This document shows positions 1-7,660 of a stretch of 30,261 nucleotides of DNA, one piece after another (within the stretch, counting starts at the first letter, position 1; every line of letters starts with the position of its first letter). This stretch comes from JBHIFE01 sp046760985. GTDB lineage: Bacteria; Chloroflexota; Dehalococcoidia; Dehalococcoidales; RBG-16-60-22. The translations under genes were made by a program, and so were the position numbers. Where the stretch lies: the NCBI GenBank assembly GCA_046760985.1, contig JBHIFE010000004.1, positions 1 through 30,261 of the forward strand, given 5' to 3'. The notes beneath the pieces are model-generated. The model was not told where the DNA came from. It ran no database searches and saw nothing but the letters and a program-made list of their open reading frames with translations.

Positions 1-566
1 TGGGCGACGGGTACCATATCAGAGATGTTGGGAGTCATTTTGACTCCTACCGGTACTTTAACTACTTCCTTTACCGCTTTAGCCTGGGCAAAACATAACT
101 CTGCATCCTGACCAATGCGGAAGCCTACCTGGGCATCGGGCATGGGGCAGGAAACATTGAGTTCAATCATGTGGATAAGACCGGTAGCCTCTACTTTTTG
201 AGCTAACTCCACGGTGTGTTTTATATCAGCTCCGACCACAATGCTGCCAATTATTTTTGCTCCCCCTTCAGCGGCAATAGCCAGCTCCCGTTCAAGCCAG
301 TCCTCAATAGGCATAGTGGTGTAGAGCTCCAAGTTTATGTTGCCGAAAGGGCGGTCCTTATCTTGGCGAATTAAGCGCATTCGCCCACAGCGGGGATGTC
401 TGGCAAAGGTAGCCGGTGGTCCGAAGGTCTTGGGGATAATTGCTCCGGCACCGACTAAACCCAACTTCTTACAGGTCTCACCATTCCAGGTAGGTAAAGC
501 CGACCCCACAATAACAGGATTACGTAACTTTACTCCGGCAAAGTTTACCTCTAATCTGTCTGTCAT
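1..566 (-). CDS. Dihydroorotate dehydrogenase-family protein (PyrD/PreA-like), 5' part only
   Basis: This reading frame starts at ATG 566 on the minus strand and runs open off the left edge, so only about 188 N-terminal residues are visible. The start is MTDRLEVNFAGVKLRNPVIV, typical of the FMN-binding TIM barrel of class 1 dihydroorotate dehydrogenases and of the dihydropyrimidine dehydrogenase subunit PreA. Further on are the family motifs IELNVSCPMP and VGVKMTPN, where Asn and Lys contact FMN or substrate in known members. A strong GGAGGAG ribosome site lies just before the ATG, with a plausible promoter at 600-628. The reaction is probably FMN-dependent oxidation of dihydroorotate or reduction of a pyrimidine, but the diagnostic active-site loop (Cys or Ser) and any ferredoxin domain fall outside the window. 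Family assignment is secure; the exact enzyme is not. Confidence 0.85.
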   Translation of the reverse strand, partial: MTDRLEVNFAGVKLRNPVIVGSALPTWNGETCKKLGLVGAGAIIPKTFGPPATFARHPRCGRMRLIRQDKDRPFGNINLELYTTMPIEDWLERELAIAAEGGAKIIGSIVVGADIKHTVELAQKVEATGLIHMIELNVSCPMPDAQVGFRIGQDAELCFAQAKAVKEVVKVPVGVKMTPNISDMVPVA

Positions 567-599
567 TTCTCCTCCTTTACGCATACCCAGATATAGTAT

Positions 600-628
600 A
601 TATTAGGGGATTTCTCCTCCCAGCTCAA
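600..628 (-). promoter_or_regulatory. Putative sigma-70 promoter for the dihydroorotate dehydrogenase-like gene
   Basis: On the minus strand TTGAGC (623-628) is followed after exactly 17 bases by TAATAT (600-605). Each hexamer matches four of six consensus positions. It lies 34 bases upstream of the ATG at 566. Nothing else was recognised in the rest of the 567-801 gap. Confidence 0.45.
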
Positions 629-801
629 CTTCCAACTATTATTAGTTATACTGAGGTTGAACGCGAATGAGTTGCTACTAGGCTGCCTGTTTGGAGTTTA
701 CTTTTCACTATGGCGGTTTGTGACATTAAACATCCAAAGTTAATGAGTGGAAAGTAGTGCGTGTCTATAAATCAGCCTTTCATTATGTTCCCAAGGTCAA
801 G

Positions 802-1314
802 TTATGGGAGAGCTGAAATAGCGCCACTAATGCCCGTAAAGAGAAGAACCAATAACGATGTTGCTATGGCTGCCATACCCAATCGCATTTGAGCCTGTTG
901 TAGTTTGGTAAGTTCCGGAGAGGGTCCCTTGGCAGCTAGTTGCCCAATCTTTGGAAATAGAACCTGCAAGATATAGATTCCTATTATAATTAAGACAACT
1001 ACCAATATGTGTTTTGTCAATACGAATACAGTCCAAAGATTGCCAAAACCGAATGCGCCCAAATAATGCCGGTTTATTGTCATCATGAACCAACCGGTGA
1101 CAACAAGAACTGCCATACATATGTAGATTATAGGACGCAACCTTTTGGTAAATGAGCCCATAAAACGCGACATCACTGGTGGTTCAAGATTTTCCCTAGC
1201 GGTAGGCACGATAAGAAACATGTTCGTAACAATGCCACCAATCCAAGTTACCGTTGCCACTAAGTGAAGCCAATTCAATGCAGATAGTAATAATAATGTT
1301 GATGTGCTAGACAT
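802..1314 (-). CDS. CopD-like four-helix integral membrane protein
   Basis: This 170-residue protein has four hydrophobic helices, at about residues 8-36, 61-80, 95-118 and 145-168. Helix 1 carries the CopD-type signature with His17, Trp24 and a Gly-Gly pair (HLVATVTWIGG), and His102 opens helix 3. This is the pattern of the CopD/YcnJ-type copper-resistance and related DUF2269-like membrane proteins, which are thought to bind copper or heme through membrane histidines. The start is ATG 1314, preceded by AAGGAGGG, and a near-consensus promoter lies at 1349-1377, so the gene is probably monocistronic. No copper chaperone or CopC domain is next to it, so a copper role is an inference from family only; a heme-binding or electron-transfer role is equally possible. 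Confidence 0.7.
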   Translation of the reverse strand: MSSTSTLLLLSALNWLHLVATVTWIGGIVTNMFLIVPTARENLEPPVMSRFMGSFTKRLRPIIYICMAVLVVTGWFMMTINRHYLGAFGFGNLWTVFVLTKHILVVVLIIIGIYILQVLFPKIGQLAAKGPSPELTKLQQAQMRLGMAAIATSLLVLLFTGISGAISALP

Positions 1315-1348
1315 CCTTGTTCCCTCCTTTCGTGCTCAATTTCCCATA

Positions 1349-1377
1349 AATATAAGTCTCTAAATGGCCGCTGTCAA
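1349..1377 (-). promoter_or_regulatory. Near-consensus sigma-70 promoter for the CopD-like gene
   Basis: On the minus strand TTGACA (1372-1377) is separated by 17 bases from TATATT (1349-1354). This is a full -35 match and a five-of-six -10 match. It is about 35 bases upstream of the ATG at 1314, with an AAGGAGGG ribosome site between. Confidence 0.75.
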
Positions 1378-1711
1378 TAAATAAACTCAAACGCATTATC
1401 AAGTCATATTTCGTCATTTCGTATAATTTCAAGTTGGGTAGCACCATTTCATTAATAAGAGGTGTGCCGAGTGACTTAATAAACCCATGCAAGGTTGGGG
1501 CAAAAATTCTGAAGAACTAACTGCTTATGGGTAGACGGCAAGAGTAAGGTTGTCTAAGGCATTTTCCGGCACTTTAACCGAATCATTATGCCAGCTTAAT
1601 GATTCAGCAGCAATCCATTGACTGTTTTCCCTAGTCCACCACTATCGATCTACAGCCGAAGCATACTACGTGGTATAATGGCGTCAGCCGCTTTCTAAAA
1701 GAGGAAAATTA
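1378..1711. other. Intergenic region between divergent genes
   Basis: This stretch separates the CopD-like gene (minus) from the glycosyltransferase/deacetylase gene (plus). Apart from the extended -10 element at 1671-1679 I see no gene, repeat or RNA structure in it. A short minus-strand reading frame at 1307-1492 overlaps its left part and is judged spurious. Confidence 0.6.
1671..1679 (+). promoter_or_regulatory. Extended -10 promoter element of the glycosyltransferase/deacetylase gene
   Basis: The sequence TGGTATAAT matches the extended -10 consensus TGnTATAAT perfectly. No convincing -35 hexamer lies 17 bases upstream, which is usual for extended -10 promoters. The predicted start point near 1686 gives a leader of about 26 bases containing the GAGG ribosome site. 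Confidence 0.6.
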
Positions 1712-3334
1712 TTGGTGTCGAATTTACAACAGTACGTAAAAATGGCTGACATTGAAAGAGTGCCCCATGTATCGGTGGTAATACCTGCTTATAATGAGGA
1801 AAAATATTTGCCCCTGTGCCTGGAGTCCATAAGGAATCAGGACTACACCGGAACCTGTGAGGTTATCGTGGTTGATAACGCCAGCACAGACAATACCGCC
1901 AAGATAGCTCTTGATTGGGGAGCTAAAGTTGTCTATGAAAATAAGCGGAGTCCAGCCTGCGCCCGGCAAAAGGGAGCGGAAGCAGCCAGAGGTGACATAA
2001 TTGCCTTTATCGATGCTGATAGCCAGGCACCAACTTGCTGGCTTTCCACTCTTGTATCGCGTTTTGACCGGAAGTCCAGGACGGTGGTGATAAGTGGACC
2101 ATATGCCTACTTTGATGCCGGCAGAATCGCCAAAATTGCCTCCTACATCGGTAATTTCATCAACATTTGCCTAGATCAGCTTTTTCGTCGAGTTTGTAAG
2201 AAAGGCGGTGCACTATGGGGATCTAACTTCGCCGTGCGCCGGTCAGTATTACTAGAAATTGGTGGATTTGATACCAGTATTAAATTCTACGGAGAAGAGT
2301 ATGAGCTTTCTTTGCGTTTGAAGAATAAAGGTAAGGGAGCCATTATACCCTGGTTATTTGTTCTGACCTCAGCCCGCCGGCTGAAAAGGATAGGGGTAGT
2401 GACCCAATACTGGAACTGGATCGTGGATTATTTCTCAGTCCTGTTCTGGCAGAAGCCTATTCCTGAAAATCTAGAGGATTGGCCGAGGAGAGCACAGCAG
2501 AGAGTGGCATCAAACCTTTCGTGGCAAAGGGTTCGTTGGTCGATCAGGTATCTCGTCCTCTTCCTTGGTTTATTCTGGCTCCATTCTAGCCCCTTGATTG
2601 AGACATTTCGAAGGTTACTTTATCTGGCAGAGGTTACTGGCCTTGGCGCCTTCTTTGTATATCATGGCGTCAATCCACACTCCCGGTTCTACGGTAAGGT
2701 ATGGTCAAATGGCAATCGGAATCGTCGCCAAATCGCGCTGACCTTTGATGACGGTCCCAATGAGCCCTACACATCTCAAGTTCTCAGTATATTGACACAA
2801 TACGGGATAAAGGCTACTTTTTTTGTCGTCGGACAAAACGTTCAACGCCATCCTGAAGTCTGCCGGCGGGCGTTAACCACTGGCAATATCCTGGGTAATC
2901 ACACCTACCATCACTACAAGCTATTATGCCTAAAGTGGGGCAAGGCTGCCGCTTATGAGGTCCAGTTAGCCCATCAGGTCATCCACCAATCCACCGGGTG
3001 TCACGTAGAACTCTTCCGCCCGCCCCATGGCTTTCGTACTCCTTGGCTGATGCATACTGTTCGTCGTCTGGGCTATCGGGTAGTTACTTGGGACAATATG
3101 ACCAACGATTGGAAGACAGACAAGTCCGCCGCTGAGATTGTTCAGTCCATCGTTAAACGAGCCAGGCCAGGGAGTATAATTGTACTGCATGATGGTCGCG
3201 CTAATAGACAGAGCTATGACCGGAGCCAGATGCTTAAAGCTTTACCGGTAATAATCGAGGTGCTCAAGGAAAGAGGCTTTGATTTCGTCACGGTTCCTGA
3301 AATTCTTCGGGCGGAAGCAATGTCTTCAGCCTAA
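1712..3334 (+). CDS. Bifunctional family 2 glycosyltransferase / NodB-type polysaccharide deacetylase
   Basis: This 540-residue protein fuses two enzymes. Residues about 19-230 are a GT-A family 2 glycosyltransferase, with VSVVIPAYNEE, the nucleotide-binding Asp in VVDNASTD, the DxD motif DAD at 101-103 and GEEYELSLR near 194-202. A hydrophobic stretch at about 279-321 follows. Residues about 340-535 form a NodB domain with all five motifs: TFDDGP (344-349), the metal ligands His397 and His401 in NHTYHH, RPPHG (436-440), TWDNMTNDW (459-467) and LHDG (492-495). It should therefore polymerise or transfer an N-acetylated sugar and de-N-acetylate it, as in deacetylated poly-GlcNAc or a glycolipid; the substrate is unknown. 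TTG 1712 is chosen because GAGG lies 7 bases upstream; GTG 1715 and ATG 1742 are alternatives. It converges on the YkoP-like gene with a 12-base gap. Confidence 0.85.
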   Translation: MVSNLQQYVKMADIERVPHVSVVIPAYNEEKYLPLCLESIRNQDYTGTCEVIVVDNASTDNTAKIALDWGAKVVYENKRSPACARQKGAEAARGDIIAFIDADSQAPTCWLSTLVSRFDRKSRTVVISGPYAYFDAGRIAKIASYIGNFINICLDQLFRRVCKKGGALWGSNFAVRRSVLLEIGGFDTSIKFYGEEYELSLRLKNKGKGAIIPWLFVLTSARRLKRIGVVTQYWNWIVDYFSVLFWQKPIPENLEDWPRRAQQRVASNLSWQRVRWSIRYLVLFLGLFWLHSSPLIETFRRLLYLAEVTGLGAFFVYHGVNPHSRFYGKVWSNGNRNRRQIALTFDDGPNEPYTSQVLSILTQYGIKATFFVVGQNVQRHPEVCRRALTTGNILGNHTYHHYKLLCLKWGKAAAYEVQLAHQVIHQSTGCHVELFRPPHGFRTPWLMHTVRRLGYRVVTWDNMTNDWKTDKSAAEIVQSIVKRARPGSIIVLHDGRANRQSYDRSQMLKALPVIIEVLKERGFDFVTVPEILRAEAMSSA

Positions 3335-3346
3335 GAAATCTAGCTT

Positions 3347-3925
3347 TCAGGAGTGTATCGGGCTATATCTCGCTAAAAGTTCTGCTCTGGAAAGCCAAAC
3401 CTCTCTAAGCTCGGGTGGCTTGTCTGTAAACTTGAATCCCTGGCGTAAATGATACATTTGCATTAACCCTGCCATGTAGAACCGGGCTCCCTTCTTCCAC
3501 AAGCTATCGGGCAGTTCCTCGACTTGGAAGCCCAGCCGCTTGGCGCCGCCGTGCAGAAGGGTAATGCCGTGAAGAGCAACGACTCTGTCAAACATTCCAT
3601 TGGCTATTTGCTCAGCTAGGAAGGCGAGATCCTGAACGAAACTGTGAAGGACTAGGCTGGGCAAACTTGAGGTCTTTAGATTCAGCTGTCGCCTTTTCTT
3701 AAACCAGGCATTATTGACATGAAGTTCTATAATCCCATCACCACCTTTGATTTGGGAGCCGTCACCTAGCGTGATGGGACGACCATAGTAGCGACGAAGC
3801 TCCAGGCAAATGATGCCATTAGCGTCAGCTCTTAGGGGCTTGATGCGATAAATCAAGCGCAGGAGCTTGTCTATCACAGGCCACAATACTAGGATAAACC
3901 TAGCCGGTATCCTATTCTTCCACAT
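3347..3925 (-). CDS. YkoP-like protein of unknown function
   Basis: This 192-residue protein has a hydrophobic N-terminal stretch (about residues 9-24) followed by a soluble domain. The most distinctive segment is GDGSQIKGGDGIIELHVNN (54-72). Such an ELHxNN block is, as I recall, characteristic of the YkoP-like family, found alone or fused to NodB polysaccharide deacetylases in Firmicutes. The convergent neighbour is itself a glycosyltransferase-deacetylase fusion, which fits a shared role in an envelope glycan or glycolipid. No catalytic residues can be assigned. The start ATG 3925 lies only 11 bases after a perfect TATAAT and has no Shine-Dalgarno sequence, so translation is probably leaderless; in-frame GTG or TTG codons a few residues in are weaker alternatives. 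Family assignment is from pattern memory and should be checked. Confidence 0.5.
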   Translation of the reverse strand: MWKNRIPARFILVLWPVIDKLLRLIYRIKPLRADANGIICLELRRYYGRPITLGDGSQIKGGDGIIELHVNNAWFKKRRQLNLKTSSLPSLVLHSFVQDLAFLAEQIANGMFDRVVALHGITLLHGGAKRLGFQVEELPDSLWKKGARFYMAGLMQMYHLRQGFKFTDKPPELREVWLSRAELLARYSPIHS

Positions 3926-3936
3926 CAGGTGACTTA

Positions 3937-3964
3937 ATTATAGTCCTATTCGTGGGATTGTCAA
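3937..3964 (-). promoter_or_regulatory. Perfect-hexamer sigma-70 promoter for the YkoP-like gene
   Basis: On the minus strand TTGACA (3959-3964) and TATAAT (3937-3942) are both exact consensus hexamers, separated by 16 bases. The ATG at 3925 is 11 bases downstream of the -10 hexamer, so the expected transcription start lies about five bases from the start codon. Confidence 0.8.
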
Positions 3965-4075
3965 TGCTCTATGAATATCCTCATCCTTGGGCATAAGAAT
4001 GTAGTTACGACAATTGAGAGGCAGATGCTATTAGGAAAAGGGCAAGGTAACAAACAGCCATGTATGTAATTATTG

Positions 4076-4094
4076 TGTGATGATTATCATTATC
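4076..4094. promoter_or_regulatory. Fur-box-like palindrome upstream of the padR promoter
   Basis: This 19-base site matches the classical Fur box (GATAATGATAATCATTATC) at 15 of 19 positions, and its core ATGATTATCAT is a perfect 5-1-5 palindrome (4080-4090). It ends 13 bases before the -35 hexamer at 4108. Fur, another FUR-family regulator (Zur, Mur, PerR) or an unrelated palindrome-binding protein could use it. A separate GCATG-N11-CATGC inverted repeat (4096-4116) overlaps the -35 and could be a PadR operator. Confidence 0.45.
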
Positions 4095-4107
4095 CGCATG
4101 GCATTGC

Positions 4108-4136
4108 TTGACATGCAGCTAGGTATGCGCTATATT
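4108..4136 (+). promoter_or_regulatory. Near-consensus promoter of the padR operon
   Basis: TTGACA (4108-4113), a 17-base spacer and TATATT (4131-4136) form a strong sigma-70-type promoter. The expected start point near 4143 leaves a leader of about 20 bases with GAGGT 7 bases before the ATG at 4164. Confidence 0.75.
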
Positions 4137-4163
4137 GGGGCATAGGGAGACGAGGTAATTGCC

Positions 4164-4517
4164 ATGCGAGGTATTGAGTCAGATTATCTGCCGGATTTGC
4201 TACGAGGGAACACAGAAGCCTTACTGCTTTTTTTGGTGGATGAGTTGCAGTACACCTACGGCTATCAGTTAATCAAGGAAACAGAAAGAAAAAGTAAGGG
4301 ATTTTTTAAATTCAAGGAAGGAACAGTTTATCCGGCTCTTCGTAAATTGGAGAATGAGGGACTTATCCGAGGTCAGTGGCAAGAAATGCCAAACGGGCAG
4401 GAAAGGCGATACTACCGGATAACTGAAAAAGGGAAAAAGGTGCTGAGAAAAAAGATAGCTATGTGGCAGAATTTTACTACTGCAATGAACCTCATTCTCA
4501 AGCCTAGTAGCTCATAA
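4164..4517 (+). CDS. PadR-family winged-helix transcriptional regulator
   Basis: This 117-residue protein is a compact PadR regulator. The winged helix covers about residues 15-85, with the recognisable run YGYQLIKETE, the recognition-helix motif GTVYPALRKLENEGLI and the wing ending in RRYYRITEKGKK. The short C-terminal helix is the usual PadR dimerisation arm. The family commonly represses its own operon and a neighbouring membrane protein or transporter, often in response to drugs or phenolic acids; the signal here is unknown. It is the first gene of a two-gene operon, ending 16 bases before the HAAS-type membrane protein, an arrangement common for this class. Regulation probably acts on the promoter at 4108-4136. 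Confidence 0.9.
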   Translation: MRGIESDYLPDLLRGNTEALLLFLVDELQYTYGYQLIKETERKSKGFFKFKEGTVYPALRKLENEGLIRGQWQEMPNGQERRYYRITEKGKKVLRKKIAMWQNFTTAMNLILKPSSS

Positions 4518-4533
4518 TGGTAGAGTTTAAGCC

Positions 4534-5538
4534 ATGTTGCCCGAGGTTAGGAATTATTTAGACGAAGTCAGATCGCATCTTCATCTAGATCCCCTTACAG
4601 AAAAGCGGGTCTTAAGTGAGGTATACACCTATTTCCAGGAGAGGGTAACGGAACTACAGGAACAAGGCATGTCGGAAAGAGATGCGGTCAGAGATGCCAT
4701 TAGATGCTTCGGTCGAGCCAGAGTGGTAGCTCGGCTGATGTATGAGGCATATAGCAAAGGAAGCTGGAGTGAGGCAGCAATAACTTCATTACCCCATCTT
4801 ATTATTGCTGGGCTATTTGTTACTCATCTTTGGCACCATCTTGTCCTGGCACCAATTGCCTTTGCCTCGATCGTCTTGGTAACACTGTTCGGGTGGTGGC
4901 ATGGTAAGCCAAATTGGCTATATTCATGGGTTGGTTATTCTTTACTTCCTCTTCTAATTATCGGTTATAGCTCCCGGTTTGTTGCAAAGCAAACTGTATC
5001 TTTTCTTCTCTGGGAAGAAGGGCTTCCCCCAAATGTTTGGCTATTAGGGGTATACCTCATTTTTTGTTTCCTTTCTCTCTGGATTATCGTTTCAACGACT
5101 ATTCGAGTAGTAAAAAGGGACTGGATTCTAGCTTCTTTAATGCTTGTTCCTCTGCCAATCCTGGGAAGCTGGATTTTCAAAATCGAGCAGCTGGGTGGCT
5201 TATTTCAAAATGCAGGGGCAACACTATATCAATGGGACGTAGCCATGGCTTCAGTTCTCATAGTGCTAGGCGTAACCTCAGCCACCTTCGTTCGCCTGCG
5301 ACAACGAGTACTAAAAGTTGGAGCTTTGATAACGATCGGCTCAATCTCTCTAGCCATGGTTAGCCACAATCTCTGGGGTAGCCTTGGCTTGTTTGGTATG
5401 CTCACTTTGTCTCTCTCCATGTTGGCTTTTCTGCTCATTCCCGCTCTAGTTGAAGCCAGAATAGGGCATGGTGAGCAGAAGGGAGAAGCCTGGTGGTCTG
5501 GTGACTGGATTAAGCGACCTTCAATGACAAAACAGTGA
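4534..5538 (+). CDS. HAAS-type multi-pass membrane protein of the PadR operon
   Basis: This is a 334-residue protein. Residues about 1-80 form a soluble helical domain of the HAAS/permease-prefix type (YLDEVRSHLHLD, then FQERVTELQEQGMSERDAVR and a FGRARVVARLM helix), as found in proteins encoded next to PadR regulators. The rest is about eight hydrophobic helices, roughly residues 85-310, ending in a short charged tail. HAAS proteins are thought to act as PadR-controlled membrane sensors or effectors and in some cases modulate sigma factors or efflux. No transporter signature or ATPase motif is visible. The start ATG 4534 is 16 bases after padR and has no strong Shine-Dalgarno sequence, so translation may be coupled to padR. 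Confidence 0.75.
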   Translation: MLPEVRNYLDEVRSHLHLDPLTEKRVLSEVYTYFQERVTELQEQGMSERDAVRDAIRCFGRARVVARLMYEAYSKGSWSEAAITSLPHLIIAGLFVTHLWHHLVLAPIAFASIVLVTLFGWWHGKPNWLYSWVGYSLLPLLIIGYSSRFVAKQTVSFLLWEEGLPPNVWLLGVYLIFCFLSLWIIVSTTIRVVKRDWILASLMLVPLPILGSWIFKIEQLGGLFQNAGATLYQWDVAMASVLIVLGVTSATFVRLRQRVLKVGALITIGSISLAMVSHNLWGSLGLFGMLTLSLSMLAFLLIPALVEARIGHGEQKGEAWWSGDWIKRPSMTKQ

Positions 5539-5658
5539 GTAAGAAAGCTTGCTTCACGTGCTGCTACTATAGCCTTTATGTAATTCTGCTTCTATCACCC
5601 TCAAAAAATTGTCTGACCTTCCCCCTTTCGCCTGGGGTAAAAATCCGCTTACAACCTC

Positions 5659-5687
5659 TTGACAAGGCTGCCGCTCCATGCTAGGAT
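5659..5687 (+). promoter_or_regulatory. Putative promoter of the isoprenoid-hopanoid operon
   Basis: TTGACA (5659-5664) is separated by 17 bases from TAGGAT (5682-5687). The -35 is exact and the -10 matches four of six positions. The predicted start point near 5694 lies inside an inverted repeat (5690-5706). It is the only convincing promoter I see before the 14-gene run ending at 20511. Confidence 0.6.
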
Positions 5688-5689
5688 AA

Positions 5690-5706
5690 GCATCGTCAGG
5701 CGATGC
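5690..5706. repeat. 6-5-6 inverted repeat over the predicted dxs transcription start
   Basis: GCATCG, a five-base loop TCAGG, and CGATGC form a perfect 6-bp inverted repeat. It begins two bases after the -10 hexamer and so spans the expected transcription start. That position suits an operator better than an RNA hairpin, because the left arm would be only partly transcribed. Confidence 0.4.
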
Positions 5707-5758
5707 ATTGACTGCCTATGCTATCACCTGCCGATGTATCAATCAGACTGAAGTGGGC

Positions 5759-7660
5759 ATGGTAACGGTACTAGACAAAATTGACTCTCCTACCGACCTG
5801 AAGGCTCTGGAAAAATCGGAGCTTGAACAGCTTGCTGCTGAAATCAGACAGCTTCTAATCCAGAGGGTGTCTTTAAACGGGGGACATCTTGCTTCTAATC
5901 TCGGCGCTGTCGAGCTGACTATTGCCTTGCACCGCGTTTTTGATAGCCCTAAAGACAAAATAGTTTGGGATGTGGGGCATCAAACCTATGCCCACAAGCT
6001 GCTAACCGGCAGAAAGAAGCATTTTGCCACCCTCCGCCAATTTGACGGGTTGTCAGGTTTTCCTGACCGCGCTGAGAGCCCGCATGATGCTTTCGGTGCT
6101 GGGCATGCTGGTACTTCTGTCTCAGCAGCCTTGGGAATGGCTCTAGCCCGAGATTTGGACAAAAGAAGCCATCATGTGGTGGCAGTCATTGGTGACGGCT
6201 CCCTTGGTGCTGGCATGGCTTTTGAGGCGGTTAATCATGCTGGACATCTGGGTACCAAATTAATCGTGATCTTGAATGATAACGGAATGGCCATCTCCCC
6301 AAGCATTGGCGCCGTCTCCAAGCTACTTAACCAAGTAAGATTCGATCCGAGGTACGAGTTTGCCAAGAAAGAAGCCAGGAAGACTGTCACCCGTTTGCCT
6401 TTTGGAGAATTGGCTTGGATGCTCAGCAAACGCATTAAGAGCCAATTTGAAAGAGCCCTTCTTCCTAGCGCCTTCTGGGAGGAGCTTGGCTTTATTTATC
6501 TGGGACCAGTGGATGGTCACAATATCAGAGAGCTAGAGGCAGCACTGAGCCGGGCGCGGGACTTTGAATTTAAGCCAACACTGGTTCATGTTCTCACTAA
6601 GAAAGGCAAGGGCTACGCTGCCGCTGAAGCCAATGCTACTAAATTTCATGGTGTCTCGCCTGGTGGTACTAAAAGCAGCAACGCTCCATCTTATAGCCAC
6701 ATCTTTGCTCAAACTGTTCTTCGCTTGATGCGGGAGAATGAGAAGGTGGTGGCTATTACCGCAGCTATGCTCGACGGGACTAAACTGGAGTCGGTTGCTG
6801 CTGAGTTTCCCGACCGTGTTTTTGACGTTGGTATTTGTGAGCAACATGCGGTGACACTCGCCGCCGGGCTAGCTACCCAGGGATTCATTCCTATTGCTGC
6901 CATCTACTCTACCTTCTTGCAGCGTGCTTACGATCAAGTCATTCACGATGTTTGCATACAGAACCTTCCTGTGGTCTTCGCCATTGACCGAGCCGACATT
7001 GTGGGCGATGATGGCAAGACACATCAAGGTGCTTTTGATATTTCTTATCTGCGCAGCATCCCTAATATGATTGTGGCTGCTCCCAAGGATGAAGACGAGC
7101 TTCAACACCTACTTTTTACGGCGGTCAACACCGGACAGCCAATGGCGGTTCGCTATCCAAGAGGTAAAGGAGAAGGTATACCCCTCAAGCCAGATTTAGT
7201 GCAACTGCCTATTGGTAAAGGTGAGATGCTTAGAGAGGGATCAGACCTGGCTATATTAGCCATCGGCTCAACTGTGTACCCGGCTCTCGCCGCAGCCGAG
7301 CGATTAGCAGAGGAAGACCTTCATTGTGCCGTGGCTAATGCTCGCTTTGTCAAGCCTCTGGACTCGAAACTTGTGCTAGAACTGGCTATGAAAACTAAGA
7401 GACTTCTAACTGTAGAGGAGAATGCACTCGCCGGAGGCTTTGGCAGTGCCGTCTTGGAGCTGTTGGGAAACAGTAAATTAGCCCAGGTGAGGGTGGAGTG
7501 CCTCGGCTTGCCAGACACGTTTGTTGAACACGGTACCCAGAAGGTGTTCCGTTCCATGTTTGACCTTGATACCGAGGGTATAGCCCGGCGCATCAAGACC
7601 TCGTTTCCAGAACTTCTTGCTGAGGCATCTATTAAGCAGCGCGAGGAAGTAAGTTGGTGA
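5759..7660 (+). CDS. dxs: 1-deoxy-D-xylulose-5-phosphate synthase
   Basis: Dxs condenses pyruvate and glyceraldehyde 3-phosphate, with thiamine diphosphate, to 1-deoxyxylulose 5-phosphate, the first step of the MEP isoprenoid pathway. The 633-residue protein has the family's three-domain layout. Domain I has GGH (42-44), DVGHQTYAHK, GHAGTS and the ThDP/Mg motif GDGSLGAGMAFEAVN (145-159). Domain II has the catalytic Glu361 in CEQHAVTLAAG, then RADIVGDDGKTHQG. Domain III is the transketolase C-terminal domain. A longer frame opens at TTG 5708, but ATG 5759 places MVTVLDKIDSPTDLK at the N-terminus, which is where Dxs proteins usually begin, so I use it. The gene leads the hopanoid operon and overlaps the next gene by 4 bases (GTGA). 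All expected ThDP residues that I can identify are present. Confidence 0.95.
   Translation: MVTVLDKIDSPTDLKALEKSELEQLAAEIRQLLIQRVSLNGGHLASNLGAVELTIALHRVFDSPKDKIVWDVGHQTYAHKLLTGRKKHFATLRQFDGLSGFPDRAESPHDAFGAGHAGTSVSAALGMALARDLDKRSHHVVAVIGDGSLGAGMAFEAVNHAGHLGTKLIVILNDNGMAISPSIGAVSKLLNQVRFDPRYEFAKKEARKTVTRLPFGELAWMLSKRIKSQFERALLPSAFWEELGFIYLGPVDGHNIRELEAALSRARDFEFKPTLVHVLTKKGKGYAAAEANATKFHGVSPGGTKSSNAPSYSHIFAQTVLRLMRENEKVVAITAAMLDGTKLESVAAEFPDRVFDVGICEQHAVTLAAGLATQGFIPIAAIYSTFLQRAYDQVIHDVCIQNLPVVFAIDRADIVGDDGKTHQGAFDISYLRSIPNMIVAAPKDEDELQHLLFTAVNTGQPMAVRYPRGKGEGIPLKPDLVQLPIGKGEMLREGSDLAILAIGSTVYPALAAAERLAEEDLHCAVANARFVKPLDSKLVLELAMKTKRLLTVEENALAGGFGSAVLELLGNSKLAQVRVECLGLPDTFVEHGTQKVFRSMFDLDTEGIARRIKTSFPELLAEASIKQREEVSW

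Noticed and set aside
337..606. 89-codon plus-strand frame
   Set aside because: It is the antisense shadow of the dihydroorotate dehydrogenase-like gene, which carries clear family motifs on the minus strand.
1307..1492. 61-codon minus-strand frame overlapping the CopD-like start
   Set aside because: Its 3' end encodes the ribosome site of the CopD-like gene and its middle contains that gene's TTGACA-N17-TATATT promoter; no ribosome site or recognisable protein pattern.
5708..5758. TTG-initiated extension of dxs
   Set aside because: The added 17 residues are unlike Dxs N-termini and the codon abuts the inverted repeat without a ribosome site; ATG 5759 fits the family start.
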